A stretch of DNA of 64,000 nt from the NCBI GenBank assembly GCA_045837725.1, contig JBEWZL010000300.1, positions 434,001 through 498,000 on the forward strand, in the 5' to 3' direction. Below are positions 21,599 to 34,070 of this stretch, piece by piece (the stretch's first letter is position 1; each line of letters begins with the position of its first letter). This stretch comes from Vermamoeba vermiformis (Eukaryota > Tubulinea > Echinamoebida). The translations under genes and the position numbers were made by a program. A model generated the notes under the pieces. That model did no database searches, was not told the origin of the DNA, and saw only the letters and a list, made by a program, of their open reading frames with translations.

Positions 21599-23097
21599 AA
21601 CTCGTATCTGTGTTCGTACTACCGTTTGAGAGCCATAATAATTTTGTGATTTGTGGTCTTGATACTGTTTGTTTAGCTTGAAAATGAGACTTTTACATTT
21701 TGCCGACTTTTCGACACATTGCAAACCAAAGAAAACGTGATTTCATCGGGATTGTGCCGTTCCCAGGCAGTCTTGACATGCAGTTAGACTAATGTACGCT
21801 GAGTCATGAGAAACTAAGCTTGCATGACCAGATCCGATCGCCCCAGGTGTACACGCGACAATCTTCCGAGCTATACAATGTAAAGCGCCATAATATTGTT
21901 CGTTAATTTATTGGTACCTTCTTGCGATTTTATAAATGATACGTAACTGCCTAACACAGCTGCTTCGGTGAATTTAGCGACTGATTTCACCGCGTGACAT
22001 GTCCGTTCCGATTTTAGCAATAGGTATATCATTTGCACATAGCGTGCAACTCAATCGGACCACTTTACTTTGGACTGAACTTCCTCTTGTTGGCCAGCAC
22101 GCAGTGACAAAGTTCAGCCTCCTTGCCCATCAGCGACCGGGGTTGTTCAAGAGAGCAGATGTGTTTCCTCCAAAGCTAGACTAGAGTACGAATGTAAATA
22201 AGGTTACCATGTACCTTTACTAGCACGAGCAAGATTTTCATTTGCGAGAACGAACGGGGTGCTAAGTTGTTGTCGGGTTGTTTTTCGTTCGTACATCTGC
22301 CTCGACTGTTCATGGCTTCCTTTAGAGTAGATTTCGCATTTATTACGTGCATAATATTGTTGCTAGTTAAGAGAAGATTAAGGCAACTCAGCAGTACGTG
22401 CGTATATGAATAATTATTCATAATTACAACGGTTACTTTTAATTTTGAAAATATCGTTGAAAAATGCAGAAAATTGTATCTACTTGCGAGAATAAATGCA
22501 CGTCATTGTATAGATATTATTGTGCTTGTTACCAAGTCGCAGCGAGCACTCAACCTGCTCGGCAACCCATCGGTTCCGACAAATCCGTCCTCGACACGGA
22601 GACTACCTACGCTAACGAGAGTAAAAGAAGTAATTATACGTGGTACTTGTAATTTGTGGTTGAAGTCTCGGGCGTAAAACTGAAAATCTCGTGACCCGAA
22701 AGGGAGGCGTATAACTTCCGTCGGTTTTGAAAAAAAACCTACATTATTTTTAAGACCTACGCCGCGTCGGTTTGTAGGTTTTTTAAATTTTGATCCAAGG
22801 CTCAGTAGCATCCCCATGGTCCATACGGCCTATTTCCGGTTTGGGTAAAACCTACAAACCGACCCGGCGTCGGTCCTCAAAATAATGTAGGTTTTTTTCT
22901 AAGACCGACGGAACTTATACGCCTCCCACCCGAAAGGTCGGCTAAAAAGTGTATTGATCCGAATTGATATTTTTGTCGATTGTCAATTGAAGTCGCAACA
23001 ACTTGTAAGGATTTATCGTATACAATATACATACTCGTATGTTGCTTGGTTGGAATTGTTTCTTATTGTTTTAATAACAGATCGGACAAACTTCACG
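21599..23097. other. Long intergenic region carrying one MITE
   Basis: 1.5 kb between the TOM1-like gene (-) and HMG-CoA synthase (+), so a divergent promoter region. Apart from the 226-bp element at 22702-22927, I see only short frames without recognisable features. Confidence 0.5.
22702..22927. mobile_element. hAT-like MITE with 8-bp target site duplication
   Basis: The left arm (22702-22783) and right arm (22846-22927) are inverted repeats of about 82 bases, starting GGGAGGCGTATAA and ending with the complement. A 62-base unpaired centre separates them. The exact 8-mer ACCCGAAA flanks the element at 22694-22701 and 22928-22935. An 8-bp duplication is characteristic of hAT transposons. There is no coding capacity. 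The arms differ at a few positions, so the insertion is not brand new, but the target duplication is still perfect. Confidence 0.8.
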
Positions 23098-26000
23098 ATG
23101 CAAAACCAACCTGGAAACCCCTTCGTTTATCCTAAGGATGTTGGTATTATTGCCATGGACATCTACTTCCCCTCGACCTGTGTGTCTCAAGAGGAATTAG
23201 GTAGGTCGGATTTCGGTGATCTCAAACTCGATCGAGCCGTTGGGAAGTTCCCGAAGGCTTATACATTTATTTGCGGCTTAAATTGCGAGAATTATAACGT
23301 GCACGAGGAATTCTAGTCCAAATATTCTTTTTAAGATGATAATTAACCAAACCCTCAGAAAAATTCGATCAAGTCCCTGCTGGCAAATACACCGTTGGTC
23401 TTGGTCAAAAGACTATGGCCTTCGTTGGAGACCGTGAAGATGTCAACTCAATCTGCCTTACTGGTAATTATTTAAGATTATTTATTAATTATTTTCGATT
23501 ATTGGCATTTTTCATCGGTTAATTGATTCTAAATGTTACAATTAGTTGTCAAGAACTTGTTCGAGAAGTACAATATCAACCCTAAGGATATTGGTCGTTT
23601 GGAAGTCGGTACTGAGACTATTCTCGACAAATCCAAGGCAATTAAGACCGTGCTCATGGATCTCTTCAAGGAGTCCGGCAACTTCAACGTTTTGGGTAAG
23701 AAGAATTAAATATTACCAAATATCGCATAAATATCGCGAAAACTAACCGACGCAATGTGTTCTTGCATGTCTAAATATGGATTCGATTCCTAGGTATTGA
23801 CAACAAGAACGCTTGCTACGGAGGTACTGCCGCCTTGTTCAACTCCATTGACTGGATGGAATCTTCTTACTGGGACGGTCGTTACGCCCTTGTTGTTGCC
23901 GCTGACGTTGCTGTCTACGAAAAGGGTACGCGATCTCTATAGTTAATAATTAGGCGCTAGTTATGCAAGGTGAAGCTAATGTATTGAATTATAGGCCCTG
24001 CCAGACCTACTGGTGGTTGCGGTTGCGCTGCCATGTTGATTGGCCCCAACGCTCCTCTTGTTTTCGAGCGCGGTACGCAAAATCAATACAAAGTTGAGGT
24101 CGTACATTGACAATAACATCCTTGCTACAGGCTTGAGAGCTGCTCACATGGAGCACGTCTACGACTTCTACAAGCCCTTGCCCACCTCTGAGTACCCCAC
24201 TGTTGACGGCAAGTTGTCTGTCAGCTGCTACTTGAGAGCTCTTGATAACTGCTTCCAAATCTATGCCAAGAAATTCTATGCTAAGGTACGTGTAGCATTC
24301 GAGAATAATACTCGGATGGAGAATAACTTGTTTCAATAGGAGGGTCACAAATACAGTTTGAACGACGCTGATTACTACGTCTTCCATGCTCCTTACAACA
24401 AGTTGGTTCAAAAGTCTTTCGGTCGCTTGGTACGCACGAGATATAAATTTGAGTCTGCAACGTGCTAACATGTTGTGACAGTTCTACAACGATTTCTTGC
24501 TCAACAAGAGCAACCTCGCTTACAAAGACGTTCAACACTTGGCTGACGTCCCCACCGAAAAGAGCTACGACAACCGCGAGATTGAAGAGACTTTCGTCAA
24601 GATGTCCAAGAACGCTTACAACACCAAGGTTCTTCCTTCAACTGTCGTCCCCACTCAAATTGGTAACACCTACACTGCTTCATTGTACTTCGGATTTGCC
24701 TCCCTGTTGGCAACTATTGGCAGCGCTGGTTTGGTAAGTCTTACAACCATTTTTCTTAAGATTACGACGAAATGAGGAAATTTTCAACCGGAGAGACATT
24801 AGCGTTTACTCTAGTGGTCGGGACACGGCTTTTTTTGAACGACCGAGCATCAAGCACCTATGGCCGAGTTGGTCTAAGGCGTTAGACTCAAGTTCTAATG
24901 GGGGTAACTCCGCGTGGGTTCGAATCCCACTGGGTGCAAGCAATTAATTTTTTTTTGCCTTCGCTACCTTCCTACTCTCTACTTGCGTGTCTTCTTGCGA
25001 TCCCACTATGCAAACAACAAATTTTTTTGCCTCCGCATGCTTTGTTTTATATGTTCCCTAATTACGGACCAGCAAGCGTCCGTTTTGGTTAGGCAATTAG
25101 CTCGATGCAGTTGCAACCGGAACATAATTTTTTGCTCCTCGCATTTGTCCGTTTGAGTTGGAGTTGCCTTCGCACGCGTTGTCCCGTGTCAACAAATTAT
25201 TTTGCAATATTCGTTTCTACGTATTTATGCCAATACTTTGCTGTGCTCTCATATTGGTATCAAACTGACTCGAGCTCGCACTCGCGCTTTACATTGATCG
25301 ATGTCAACTGTCTTGACTAACGAATGGGGTTCTCGCGACCTTTCCGACCCAACAACTCAAGACACCGTGGCCGAGTGGTTAAGGCGGCGGACTAGAAATC
25401 CTCTGGGCTCTGCCCGCGCAGGTTCGAATCCTGCCGGTGTCGACAAATTTTTTTGCTTCGGTACGCTGTGGTTGAGGAACATTAGACCTTGTTTTTTTTA
25501 TCACCGCTGAAATTGCACCAAAAATATTCGAGTTCCTTATGCTTTGAAGGACTCTGTTGAGTTCGCATGCCTCCCACTCCTGACAGTCAAGCATTTGTAG
25601 CGTATGGTCCTTTGGTGACCTGGTCACGTGCTCCTCGTGCACCTAATCAACCAACGGGTTCGTGGTGCACTTGGTAGCACGTCCGCTTAGCATGCGGGAG
25701 GTACGGGGATCGAAACCCTGCGAATCCAATTTCTTTTTTGCCGTCCCCGCTCTCTATGCTTTATTTTTGTCTTGCTATTCGTGGACCTTCTCGTCGTTGC
25801 CTTCCCCACCCTACTTTTGCTCGTTGATCTTTCAAACCTCGCTTCACACGACTTGTGTTACGGTTTCTCGCTCAACACTTTACGCTTTTACCGATGTTCT
25901 TCCTCTATTTATTTTATCGTTTGATTGATTACTAACATTTTTTTGCCAATAGCAAGGCAAACGCTTGATTATGTTCTCTTACGGATCTGGCTTGGCCTCT

Positions 26001-26597
26001 TCCATGTTCTCTATCAAGGTTCAAGGCAGCATCGACAACATCGTCACCAAGATGGACGTCAAGAACAGAATGGCCAAGCGCCAATTTGTTGACCCTGTCA
26101 AGTACACTCAAGTAAGTCGATCTGCTTTTTAGATCTTTTTTATAAGCTCCTCCGACAGAGCAGTAATACGTTATTCATTAACGACCATTATTGCTCGACG
26201 TATTGCATATTACGAGCTTGGGTTACAATCCCATAATAATTTTTCGTTCGTCGCGTTGTTACAGTCAAGTGTTTAGATCACATCCGTTATTTGTCGTAAT
26301 GGATTTATGATTGACAACGAGACAACCCTAATGTCTGGCTGATAGTGCACTACCTATTGCATCATTGGTTGAATCATTCGGGGATATTCTTTCTCTTACT
26401 TTTTTTTGCTCGTGGATTCGATCTGATCTCTTTTGTAGGTCCTCGATGAGAAGCAAAAGCGTTATACTTCTGCCGAAGAGTTCACTCCCACTGGCGCCGT
26501 CGAGGAGTTGTTCCCTGGTACCTTCTACTTGACCAAGATTGACAAGATGCACCGCAGACACTACGCCCGAAAGCCCGTCTTAGCTTCCAAGCTCTAA
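23098..26597 (+). CDS. Hydroxymethylglutaryl-CoA synthase
   Basis: Condenses acetyl-CoA with acetoacetyl-CoA to HMG-CoA, the step before HMG-CoA reductase in the mevalonate pathway. The start at 23098 gives [20 protein letters not shown]. Further family blocks: [20 protein letters not shown], the active-site Cys in [20 protein letters not shown], the Glu/His region [20 protein letters not shown], and [13 protein letters not shown] near the end. About ten exons join in frame to TAA at 26595-26597. The length and residues look complete. Codon use is more C-ending than its neighbours, suggesting strong expression. The intron at 24734-25952 (1219 bases) contains three tRNA genes. Confidence 0.95.
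24854..24937 (+). tRNA. tRNA-Leu (CAA)
   Basis: The 7-bp acceptor stem pairs GCACCTA with TGGGTGC. D-arm, an anticodon loop CTCAAGT (anticodon CAA), a long type II variable arm as expected for Leu, and the T-arm GGTTCGAATCC are all present. There is no tRNA intron. It lies in the HMG-CoA synthase intron, on the same strand. Confidence 0.93.
25361..25442 (+). tRNA. tRNA-Ser (AGA)
   Basis: Acceptor GACACCG pairs with CGGTGTC. The anticodon loop CTAGAAA gives AGA, a type II variable arm is present, and the T-loop is GGTTCGAATCC. It is in the same HMG-CoA synthase intron and in the same direction as the host gene. Confidence 0.93.
25656..25727 (+). tRNA. tRNA-Ala (AGC)
   Basis: Acceptor GGGTTCG pairs with CGAATCC with one G-T at position 3, the classic Ala identity G3-U70. 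The anticodon loop TTAGCAT gives AGC. This is the third tRNA gene in the HMG-CoA synthase intron, again sense to the host. Confidence 0.92.
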
Positions 26598-27077
26598 GTT
26601 AAGAATTTTGATAGTGCGACACGCAGTATATTAATTTGATTTGAATTAACTAAATTGAATTAATTCGGACTTCTCCCTTGAGTTTTTCGTGTTTAAAAAA
26701 AGTAATCGTTTTATTTAAAATATGAACGAATATCGTATTGAATGTACAAAAGCTTTAGCAAGATAATGGAAGTACGTTGCCCGATTATTTTAAGGAATTA
26801 ATCGCAAAAGAATTAAATACTTTTTCGTTGACTGAACGCTGTAATGAAATCGCATCCATTAAGTTACAGGACAAGACGTTCTGCTTTTAGCGCAGCGGTC
26901 TACTAACTTCATTTCAACGCGTTATGTCAGAAGAAAAATCGTAAAACCGCTGTTTTGTGATTGGTGGATTATTGAATTCTTTTTCTATTCTTTCGTTGAA
27001 AATTTTTGACTGTCCACAACGACAAATTTTAAATTGTCACTAGGCAGTATTATTTTATCCCTGCCCATAGAAGTACC
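26598..27077. other. Intergenic, no gene seen
   Basis: Between HMG-CoA synthase and the DUF1232 gene, both plus. AT-rich, with no supported frame, repeat or RNA. Confidence 0.4.
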
Positions 27078-27533
27078 ATGGCAGAAGAAGAAAGAGCGAA
27101 GCACTTTCGAGAGTTTGAAAAGAAAGCAGAACAAGTTGTGCAGTCTGATGCAAAATTCAATTCTTACATAGAAAGAGCAAAAAGCTTAGCCTCTAAGCTT
27201 TCTTCTTGCACCGACGAGTTCTTGGAGATTATCCAAATGGTTATCCTGCATCACGAGAAAAAGTACGAAATCCAACCTGAAACTTTTATTGCCTTTTTAG
27301 CTGCTATAATCTACGTCGTGTCTCCCTTTGACGCAATACCTGATTGGATTCCCTATTTGGGTTGGACGGACGATGTTCTCGTGCTCAAGTTCGTCTTTTC
27401 ATATTATAAATCCGAGATCCAGAGATTCAGAGCTTGGAAATCAAACGAGGAGAATCAGAAAACACTCGAAACAACGATGGATCACTATTCTAAGAAAACT
27501 CGAGCTATCTTTCGATGCTGCACTATTTTGTAA
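27078..27533 (+). CDS. DUF1232 (YkvA-like) domain protein
   Basis: A single-exon gene of 151 codons. Residues about 68-110 carry the DUF1232 signature: FIAFLAAIIYVVSPFDAIPD followed by WIPYLGWTDDVLVL. The domain is a short membrane-associated module seen in bacteria and eukaryotes; its biochemical role is not established. The flanks are charged and helical. The C-terminus (FRCCTIL) ends with a Cys-Cys pair three residues from the end, which could be lipidated; this is inference. Confidence 0.8.
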   Translation: MAEEERAKHFREFEKKAEQVVQSDAKFNSYIERAKSLASKLSSCTDEFLEIIQMVILHHEKKYEIQPETFIAFLAAIIYVVSPFDAIPDWIPYLGWTDDVLVLKFVFSYYKSEIQRFRAWKSNEENQKTLETTMDHYSKKTRAIFRCCTIL

Positions 27534-27905
27534 AATAAAACCCAAGTAAATCATTAATTCGCGCAACGCAGTGTCAATAGATATCTTCGAGTTGCCCTAT
27601 TATTTGATAATTATTAACCTGAACTAATAATCAGAGCAAACATAGTAACGTATTATTAGTGCTAGTTATTGACGGTGCACTGTGGGTACCCAAAACATGG
27701 TTTATTTCATGCCGCGGATCCAAAAATAGAAAATTTTAATCTCGTGAGCTTATTATTGCCTCAAATTTGTTATTCGTATAGAAGTTTTAAGAAAGTAGTA
27801 GAGATTTGCCTTAGTGACTATAATACATTATTTATTATTTCGATTTTGAGTAAGTTTTCAATTTGTTGTTGTTCGGATGCGTAATATTATAAACAAGTGC
27901 GGTCT
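27534..27905. other. Convergent intergenic region, no gene seen
   Basis: Between the 3' ends of the DUF1232 gene (+) and the RGS-WD40 gene (-). Only short frames. Confidence 0.4.
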
Positions 27906-30900
27906 TTAAAACGACAATTTCCAAACGGAAATGCTTCTGTCGTGAGATCCAACCCAAAGCATTTGTCCGTCAATGATTTGCATGCCTGCTATTAGGTCTT
28001 TATGAACAACGGGCAGTTCTTCGACGATTTCAGAGGTCTAATAATAAATAAGACGTTAATTAACATCCAAATATTACCAAGTTATATAAAATGCTCAAAT
28101 TATAACCACTTGTTAAAGAATATTCAAGATCCGTACTGCACGCATAATTTGGATCTTAATTAAAAAAATGTGGGTGGTCATATGGCTTACCTTTCTATTC
28201 CAAATCGTTATCGCAGAGTCTTCCGAGCCAGTAATAACAAAATTATCAATATAAGCGAATGAAGTTACGGGTAATGTTGTCGGCTTTGGATGGAACATTT
28301 TTTTCTCGCCGTCCTAGCGTCATATAAGATTAATATATGTAGTATAAGGTACATGTAAGTAATGAAGACGTACTTCGGTCCAAACACAAACAGATCCGTC
28401 CTTTGAAGCGGACCACATCGAGACCGTTGAACTGACGAACGTTTCAGAAACAGATCTGACTTCGTTCTTTAGCAGCGTGATCACTGCTTTAGTATGTTCG
28501 CGCGGTAGTGTATCGATCTTCCTCATAGTCTATAGCAGTCGTTAGCACTTGGTCAGTACAAAAAAAAATTGAATTTTTTCGTAGAATTTCAGCTGGAATT
28601 AAAAATGTACGTACATTAGAGTTATATCTTGATATAGAACCGTCGTAATGACCCATCCAAACGTCTGTTATGTTCTTAGTGAAGCACGTGACCGGTCGTT
28701 CGACGTTGATTTCTTTTTCGGCTTTTTTCTGTTGGATCCACGTTAGTCAATACCACTTCAACATCGTGTATAATAATATTAACTTACAGATGCCTTTTTG
28801 GCTAGTTTCATATTCCAAACTTTGACTTTTGGTTCTAATGTACAAGCGGCCCAAAGCGTTGAACTGTCCATTTTAATAAACGACGAGAAATTATCTTCAG
28901 GCGAGCCCAATGTCGTCAAGTACTTCAATTTCTATAAAATAAGAGGTCTTATAAGTATTTGCCGCCCGCTACGAACAAAAACGCTAACGGATCTAAATTT
29001 CGGTCTCCGACCGGCTAAATTTTTCAGTGAAAAGTAAATAACGCTCCAAAAATTCGCTAGTACGTTGAAAAATATAACCATGTTATATTACCTCGTAGTT
29101 CCAAAGATGAATTTGTCCGGACTCGTCCAAACAAGCCATTACATGCAACTCGATAAAATAATCGATTTGAATGACGGCAGAATTTTGTTGCTTGTGCTGC
29201 AGGGTCGTGGATAATTTGTAGTCGAGGGATTTCTATTTGAAAGAATTTCCGTTAGTAAACACGCGGATGAATCTCAGAGATTTTCCGCTTGAATCAAAAA
29301 ATCAAAAAATTTAGCCTGAAATGGTTACCTCAACAGTATAGACTTGAATTGAGCCATCAGATAGCCCAACAAACACGTTAATTATTCCGCCCATGCGCGG
29401 TAACTGGCTGACAGTACTAACTTTGAGCAAAGTCTGAAAAAAAAAATCTTTGTTAATCTCCGACGTTACGAGAGTTCACAAACATGTGTTTCTAATATCC
29501 ATAATACGCAATATACGCATAAATCAAATAAGAAAGACGTTATTGTGAATTATAATCTGGAGTGATCGAGATTTAGCCCGATAAAAAATCGGTTTTTGTG
29601 AGTCAAGTTGTACGTACTGGGAACACGGTGAGATATTCGACAGAGAGGCCTAACTTGTTGCTTAATAACGACTTTGGCTTTGTCGCTAAATTAGCACGAA
29701 TGTCGTCTTTCGTTTTGATTTTAGCCTTGCGCGGCGTATTCATCTTTCGCATGGCATCGGGACTCATAGTCGCATAGTCTTCGATACTACTCAGTCCTGC
29801 AACAGTAAGATTAGCTTAACGGTGCCGCCTACTACCATATTTAGTCATTTCTTAAACTATACCTTTTAGCCGAGCCTTCATTTTTTGATAGAGATCACTC
29901 TCCACAAAATTTGCAAAATTCTGCCGAAAATTTTTTGTTATTATCCGATCTTACTATACATTGTTTGAATATCACTATTACTTACAGATTTCATCAATTT
30001 ATAAGCTACTGTTGATGCGCTTTGGAACAGATCGCTCGGGGCTTCCTCGCATTTTGACAAAATATATTTCTAATTGGGAATTAAATTAGTATAGTCATTT
30101 TATATGGAATAATAGCGCTATTTGAATGTTAGATATGATCGGAGTAATTTCCGCCTGCATTAACATTGATTGCGCGGGATCCGTTAATTTAAAATCGTTC
30201 AAAAATATATAAATGTAGTAATATCACTAGATAATAATGCGTACCTTATCAGTATCACTAACGTGTATTTGTCTCTCAGCTCCGTCTTTGACATATTGTT
30301 GAATAATTTCTTGCGCGTATTTTTTTCTAACATTAATGTCCATAATCTTCTTATATTTCTCGTTCTCGAAATAAAATTGAATATTTTCTTCGCAAAATTG
30401 ACTTCGTAGGAATCGCTTAAAGTATTGACAGGTATAGACGTTGGCGATAATGAATTCTAAGGACAGTTCGAGCTTCGGTGGAGGTACGTCCGATAACTTC
30501 ATTAAATCTTCTGTTCGACAAACTAACTTTACTAGTTCCTGTTTCTCTCGTTTTTTGTGCTTCAATGCGCCTTTAGCTTTGTGCAGATCGAGCTTCATAA
30601 TCTATAATAAAAAATCAGTAAGAATAGCTCGTTTTCGATTCAAAATGGCTACAAATTAATATTTTAGTGATAATATATGTAGTATAATATTTTAAAGTTG
30701 ATTTAAGGATTAAATCTAAAAATAACACCGCGCGCATCCGGTGCGCGATAATGAAACGGAAAATACTCAGTTTGTAATTACATCTTATTAATTATGATGT
30801 GCTACTTACGGAGAATAATACAGGATCAAAGTGGTCCCATTTAACTTCGTTCCAGGTCTGCAGATCTTTGACAATTTTATCGTCCACAGGGCTGTCAGGT

Positions 30901-31579
30901 GTGTGCGTTGCAAGTTCAGCAATAGACTAATTAAGCTCAGTAAATATGCATATGAATAATAGTATTACCTTCATATTTTCGAAATCTGATTCGTATCGTT
31001 TTTGGGCTTCCCGCGAAGCTCGTTTTATCTCCGCGATCTGGTACGAGATCAAGTCAGATTTTTTGTTATTTACGGCGGAATAATGTCTATATGATCGATC
31101 ACATTATTTTATAAATATGAGGCGGTTCTTACTTGCTCTCCAACGTCGATCTGGACGCTATTTACAATTTCTAAATATTTTTTTGCTTTTTCGCCTAATA
31201 ATCCAGCATTTGGATCGGTATATAGTTTTTGTAGGCTGTCATTCAATGTCTTCCGAGCAGCTTTAAGTTCTACAAAGAAAAGGTTAGTGTCAACGAACGT
31301 AAAAACCGGATGGATTGGGCACAAAATGAGTTCATGAATCGAGTGAAGCCTTATAATAATAATATAATTGTAATATTTAAATTAGCATCAAATATTGGAA
31401 TAATAAATACACTCCGATTCAATTTTTTTGGCTTAGATCCAGATTGGATTTGCCGGCAAACGCAAAGAACGCTTGTAATTACCTTGCAATACAATAACGT
31501 ATGCACTAAGACATTCGAATGTATCTGATACTGTTTGCTCAAAGGCATTCAGCTTTGCTAGTTCTGAATCCAATGCCAT
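27906..31579 (-). CDS. RGS domain protein with N-terminal coiled coil and C-terminal WD40 repeats
   Basis: The start at 31577-31579 gives MALDSELAKLNAFEQTVSDT. The first 200 or so residues are helical and BAR-like (LKAARKTLNDSLQKLY; EIKRASREAQKRYESDFENM). An RGS domain follows around 30240-30480: LEFIIANVYTCQYFKRFLRS, FCEENIQFYFENEKYKK, IHVSDTDK. It continues past an intron with LFQSASTVAYKLMKS and FANFVESDLYQKM. The C-terminal half holds WD-type blades (GSIQVYTVE, GQIHLWNYE, SSTLWAACTLEPKVKVWN, DGSVCVWTE, DSAITIWNRK, DRSISVWKLSF). RGS domains speed GTP hydrolysis by G-alpha subunits. About 14 exons. The BAR call is tentative; the RGS and WD40 calls are firm. Confidence 0.82.
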
Positions 31580-32169
31580 TAGGTGTTGTTACAAAGGCAA
31601 GCGGATCCGTTTCGAACGAGCAAAATGGTGTCTGTCTAATAATATTAAATATGTCTTTGCTCGTGCAACACTAACGCAAATAAAAATTATTTCATAAATC
31701 AAGAGCGTTCTCTATCAACGAAACATTTCCAAATTAGGGAATAGCACAGGCATCTATTCGGGCTATATTGTTACTGTGCATATGCGCTCCTAAAATTCTA
31801 TTTAATTACAAGCGTTCAGGCTTACATCAATAGCGGATCAACCTCAAACCCCAAAAAAAATTCAATTTTTTGGCCACGATTAGTTTTTAATACCACGGTA
31901 ATAAGGTAAAATTTGAGCGCACGATATTAGCAAAATATTGGCTATTCAATGCAAAGAGTACACACTTGCCATCCCATCATTGGAGATTTTGTGCTAGATC
32001 CCGTACAAGCATTTTACCCTAAGAGGAATTACTATTGACATTGTTTACTATGGGTTGTCATATAATATGATTGCGTATCAATAATCCAATTAACCGCACG
32101 ATAAAGAGATTTCGCTGGTTCGGGATGTGAGTTTTTTGGATCTACGTGCGTAATGAGCAAATACGCTAT
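31580..32169. other. Intergenic, no gene seen
   Basis: 590 bases between two minus-strand genes (RGS-WD40 start and PhzF stop). AT-rich with poly-A runs. One CC-W6-GG site at 31729-31738. No gene recognised. Confidence 0.4.
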
Positions 32170-33911
32170 TTATTTAGGCAAATTAATAGTGCCTTGTAAC
32201 ACAATAACAGCGGATCCGTTTAATAATACACGATTGTTAGACAACAGTTCTACGCCCATCGATCCAGTTCTCTCGCTCGCAATATAAGCCTTGAACTTAG
32301 ATTTGTTTAAAACGCGCTGATAATATACTGCCAATACCGTGTGGCCCGAACCTAATTCGGCAATAAGTCAGCCAACTAAAAATACGCGGTAATCGCATCC
32401 GTTGATACGGCTCGATAAACGAATTCAGTGAATGACGGACCGTGTGGCATAATAAAAGGCCCGCAGCAATGGCGAAATAAATCTTACCGTTTACTGGATC
32501 CTCATCGATGCCTACCCACGGATTGAAATAGCGAGAAACAAAGTCGTAGCTGCTGTACTGCGAGTTGGCGAGATTATGGCAAACTATTTTGACTCCCTTA
32601 ACTGGTACTGGGTAAGATACCTAAATTTAATAATGTCAATCGTCTTACGCAACACGAACGGCTTAGATCAATTCATCGTTCACTGAAACAGAATCAGATC
32701 TTTTACCTGCATCATTTTATGAGGCTCTAGCTTTGCATTTACGATACTTTCGACGCTGTTTAGCGTTACTACGAGCTTCTTAGTGCTAAATAATGTAAGT
32801 AAGCAAGGCAAAAATAAAATTACCAAATTAGGTCATAATTTCGGAAAGTTTAAATGCCTCACTAATGCTTACCTGTCGCAGAAGTTGACGTCGGTTATAT
32901 CTTTTGATTCAAAATGCAAGGATTCGGCAAGACCTCGCTTAGTTTCTTCACTGAACACAACGGGTTGTGGATTGCCCTGAAAAGCATCCGTAAACTAAAT
33001 TGAATCAAGGCAATGTATATTATATCGAATGTTATATAAATGTACGCGATACCAATTCTAAAGTCAGATTAAGCTCATACGAGTGGCTTAATCCGTAATT
33101 TCAAGTTTATAGGGTCTTTAAGTAAATCGACAGAGATTGCACGTCAATTTGCGCAAAAGATTTCGAAAAATCAACTTATATAGTAATATATATGCGCGTG
33201 GCATTAAATGGGATTCATTTTACGTTCTAATAATACTAGCAAATCGAGTTTAAGGAATCCGGAAAAGTTCTCGGCCGGATCACGAGGAAAAGTACTTACA
33301 GCAGGGAAATCCATCGAATAGCCATCACTAGTACGAGTTACTATCAAAAGGCCTGATTTAGTTATGAAACAGATTCGCTCGCCTGTCACTATCTCCTGTG
33401 TAAAGAGCACGTGTGCGGTTGCTAACGTAGCATGACCTGTATGACACCAATTAATACTATTTAAGATAATTTCGAGCAAGGAGCACGTGGTCAAAGCAAT
33501 ATTTGAGAATATTAAATGGCCTGGAAGATCCGGACGAAGATCCCCGGCATAATCTTGCTGAGCCATTTCAATTTTATTTTTAATAATTATCGTAACACAT
33601 GTGATATAACTTACCGCATAAATTGACCTCGACAAGAGGAGTAAACCAGCGCAAATTATACGTATAATAATTCGAAGCGAATAGATCGCGTTGTACGAAA
33701 GCAGTTTCAGAGTGGCGCATTTCTTCGTCATAATACTATTAATTAGGTAATTATAAAATTATCGGGAGGCAATTCTACCTTTTGCGATCAGCAACATCTG
33801 GTTCTCAGTCAGATGTAGCTGATCTGGAACCAAGCAGACAGCTGCCGGATTGCCAGCATACGGAGTAGATGTAAATGCATCCACAGTAAATATAGGTAGT
33901 GTTGTAGTCAT
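32170..33911 (-). CDS. PhzF-family isomerase-like enzyme
   Basis: The start at 33909-33911 gives PIFTVDAFTSTPYAGNPAAV then CLVPDQLHL, the PhzF N-terminus. EMRHSETAFV carries the catalytic Glu region of the family (SETAF), LRWFTPLVEVNLCGHATLA the first conserved loop, and SSYDFVSRYFNPWVGIDEDP with VNGSGHTVLAVYYQRVL the second. The fold is a two-half diaminopimelate-epimerase-like barrel. Bacterial PhzF isomerises a phenazine precursor; eukaryotic relatives (PBLD type) have no settled substrate. About seven exons; complete. Starts are only 159 bases apart from the divergent ankyrin gene, so the two may share a promoter region. Confidence 0.88.
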
Positions 33912-34070
33912 TGTGCTTTGATATTTTAGGGACCGTTTTATTTCGAGCGAACTTTCAAAACTCTAGAAAAGCTCCCTTTGAGATTAATCTTCGAACTATG
34001 ATCACAAATGACTGTAATATAATAGCGTAGACTAAAACAAACAAACTATACGCGATCAGGCCAAGATCAA

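Noticed and set aside
21999-22184. Small open frame near the TOM1-like gene
   Set aside because: 61 codons without features or codon bias; likely chance.
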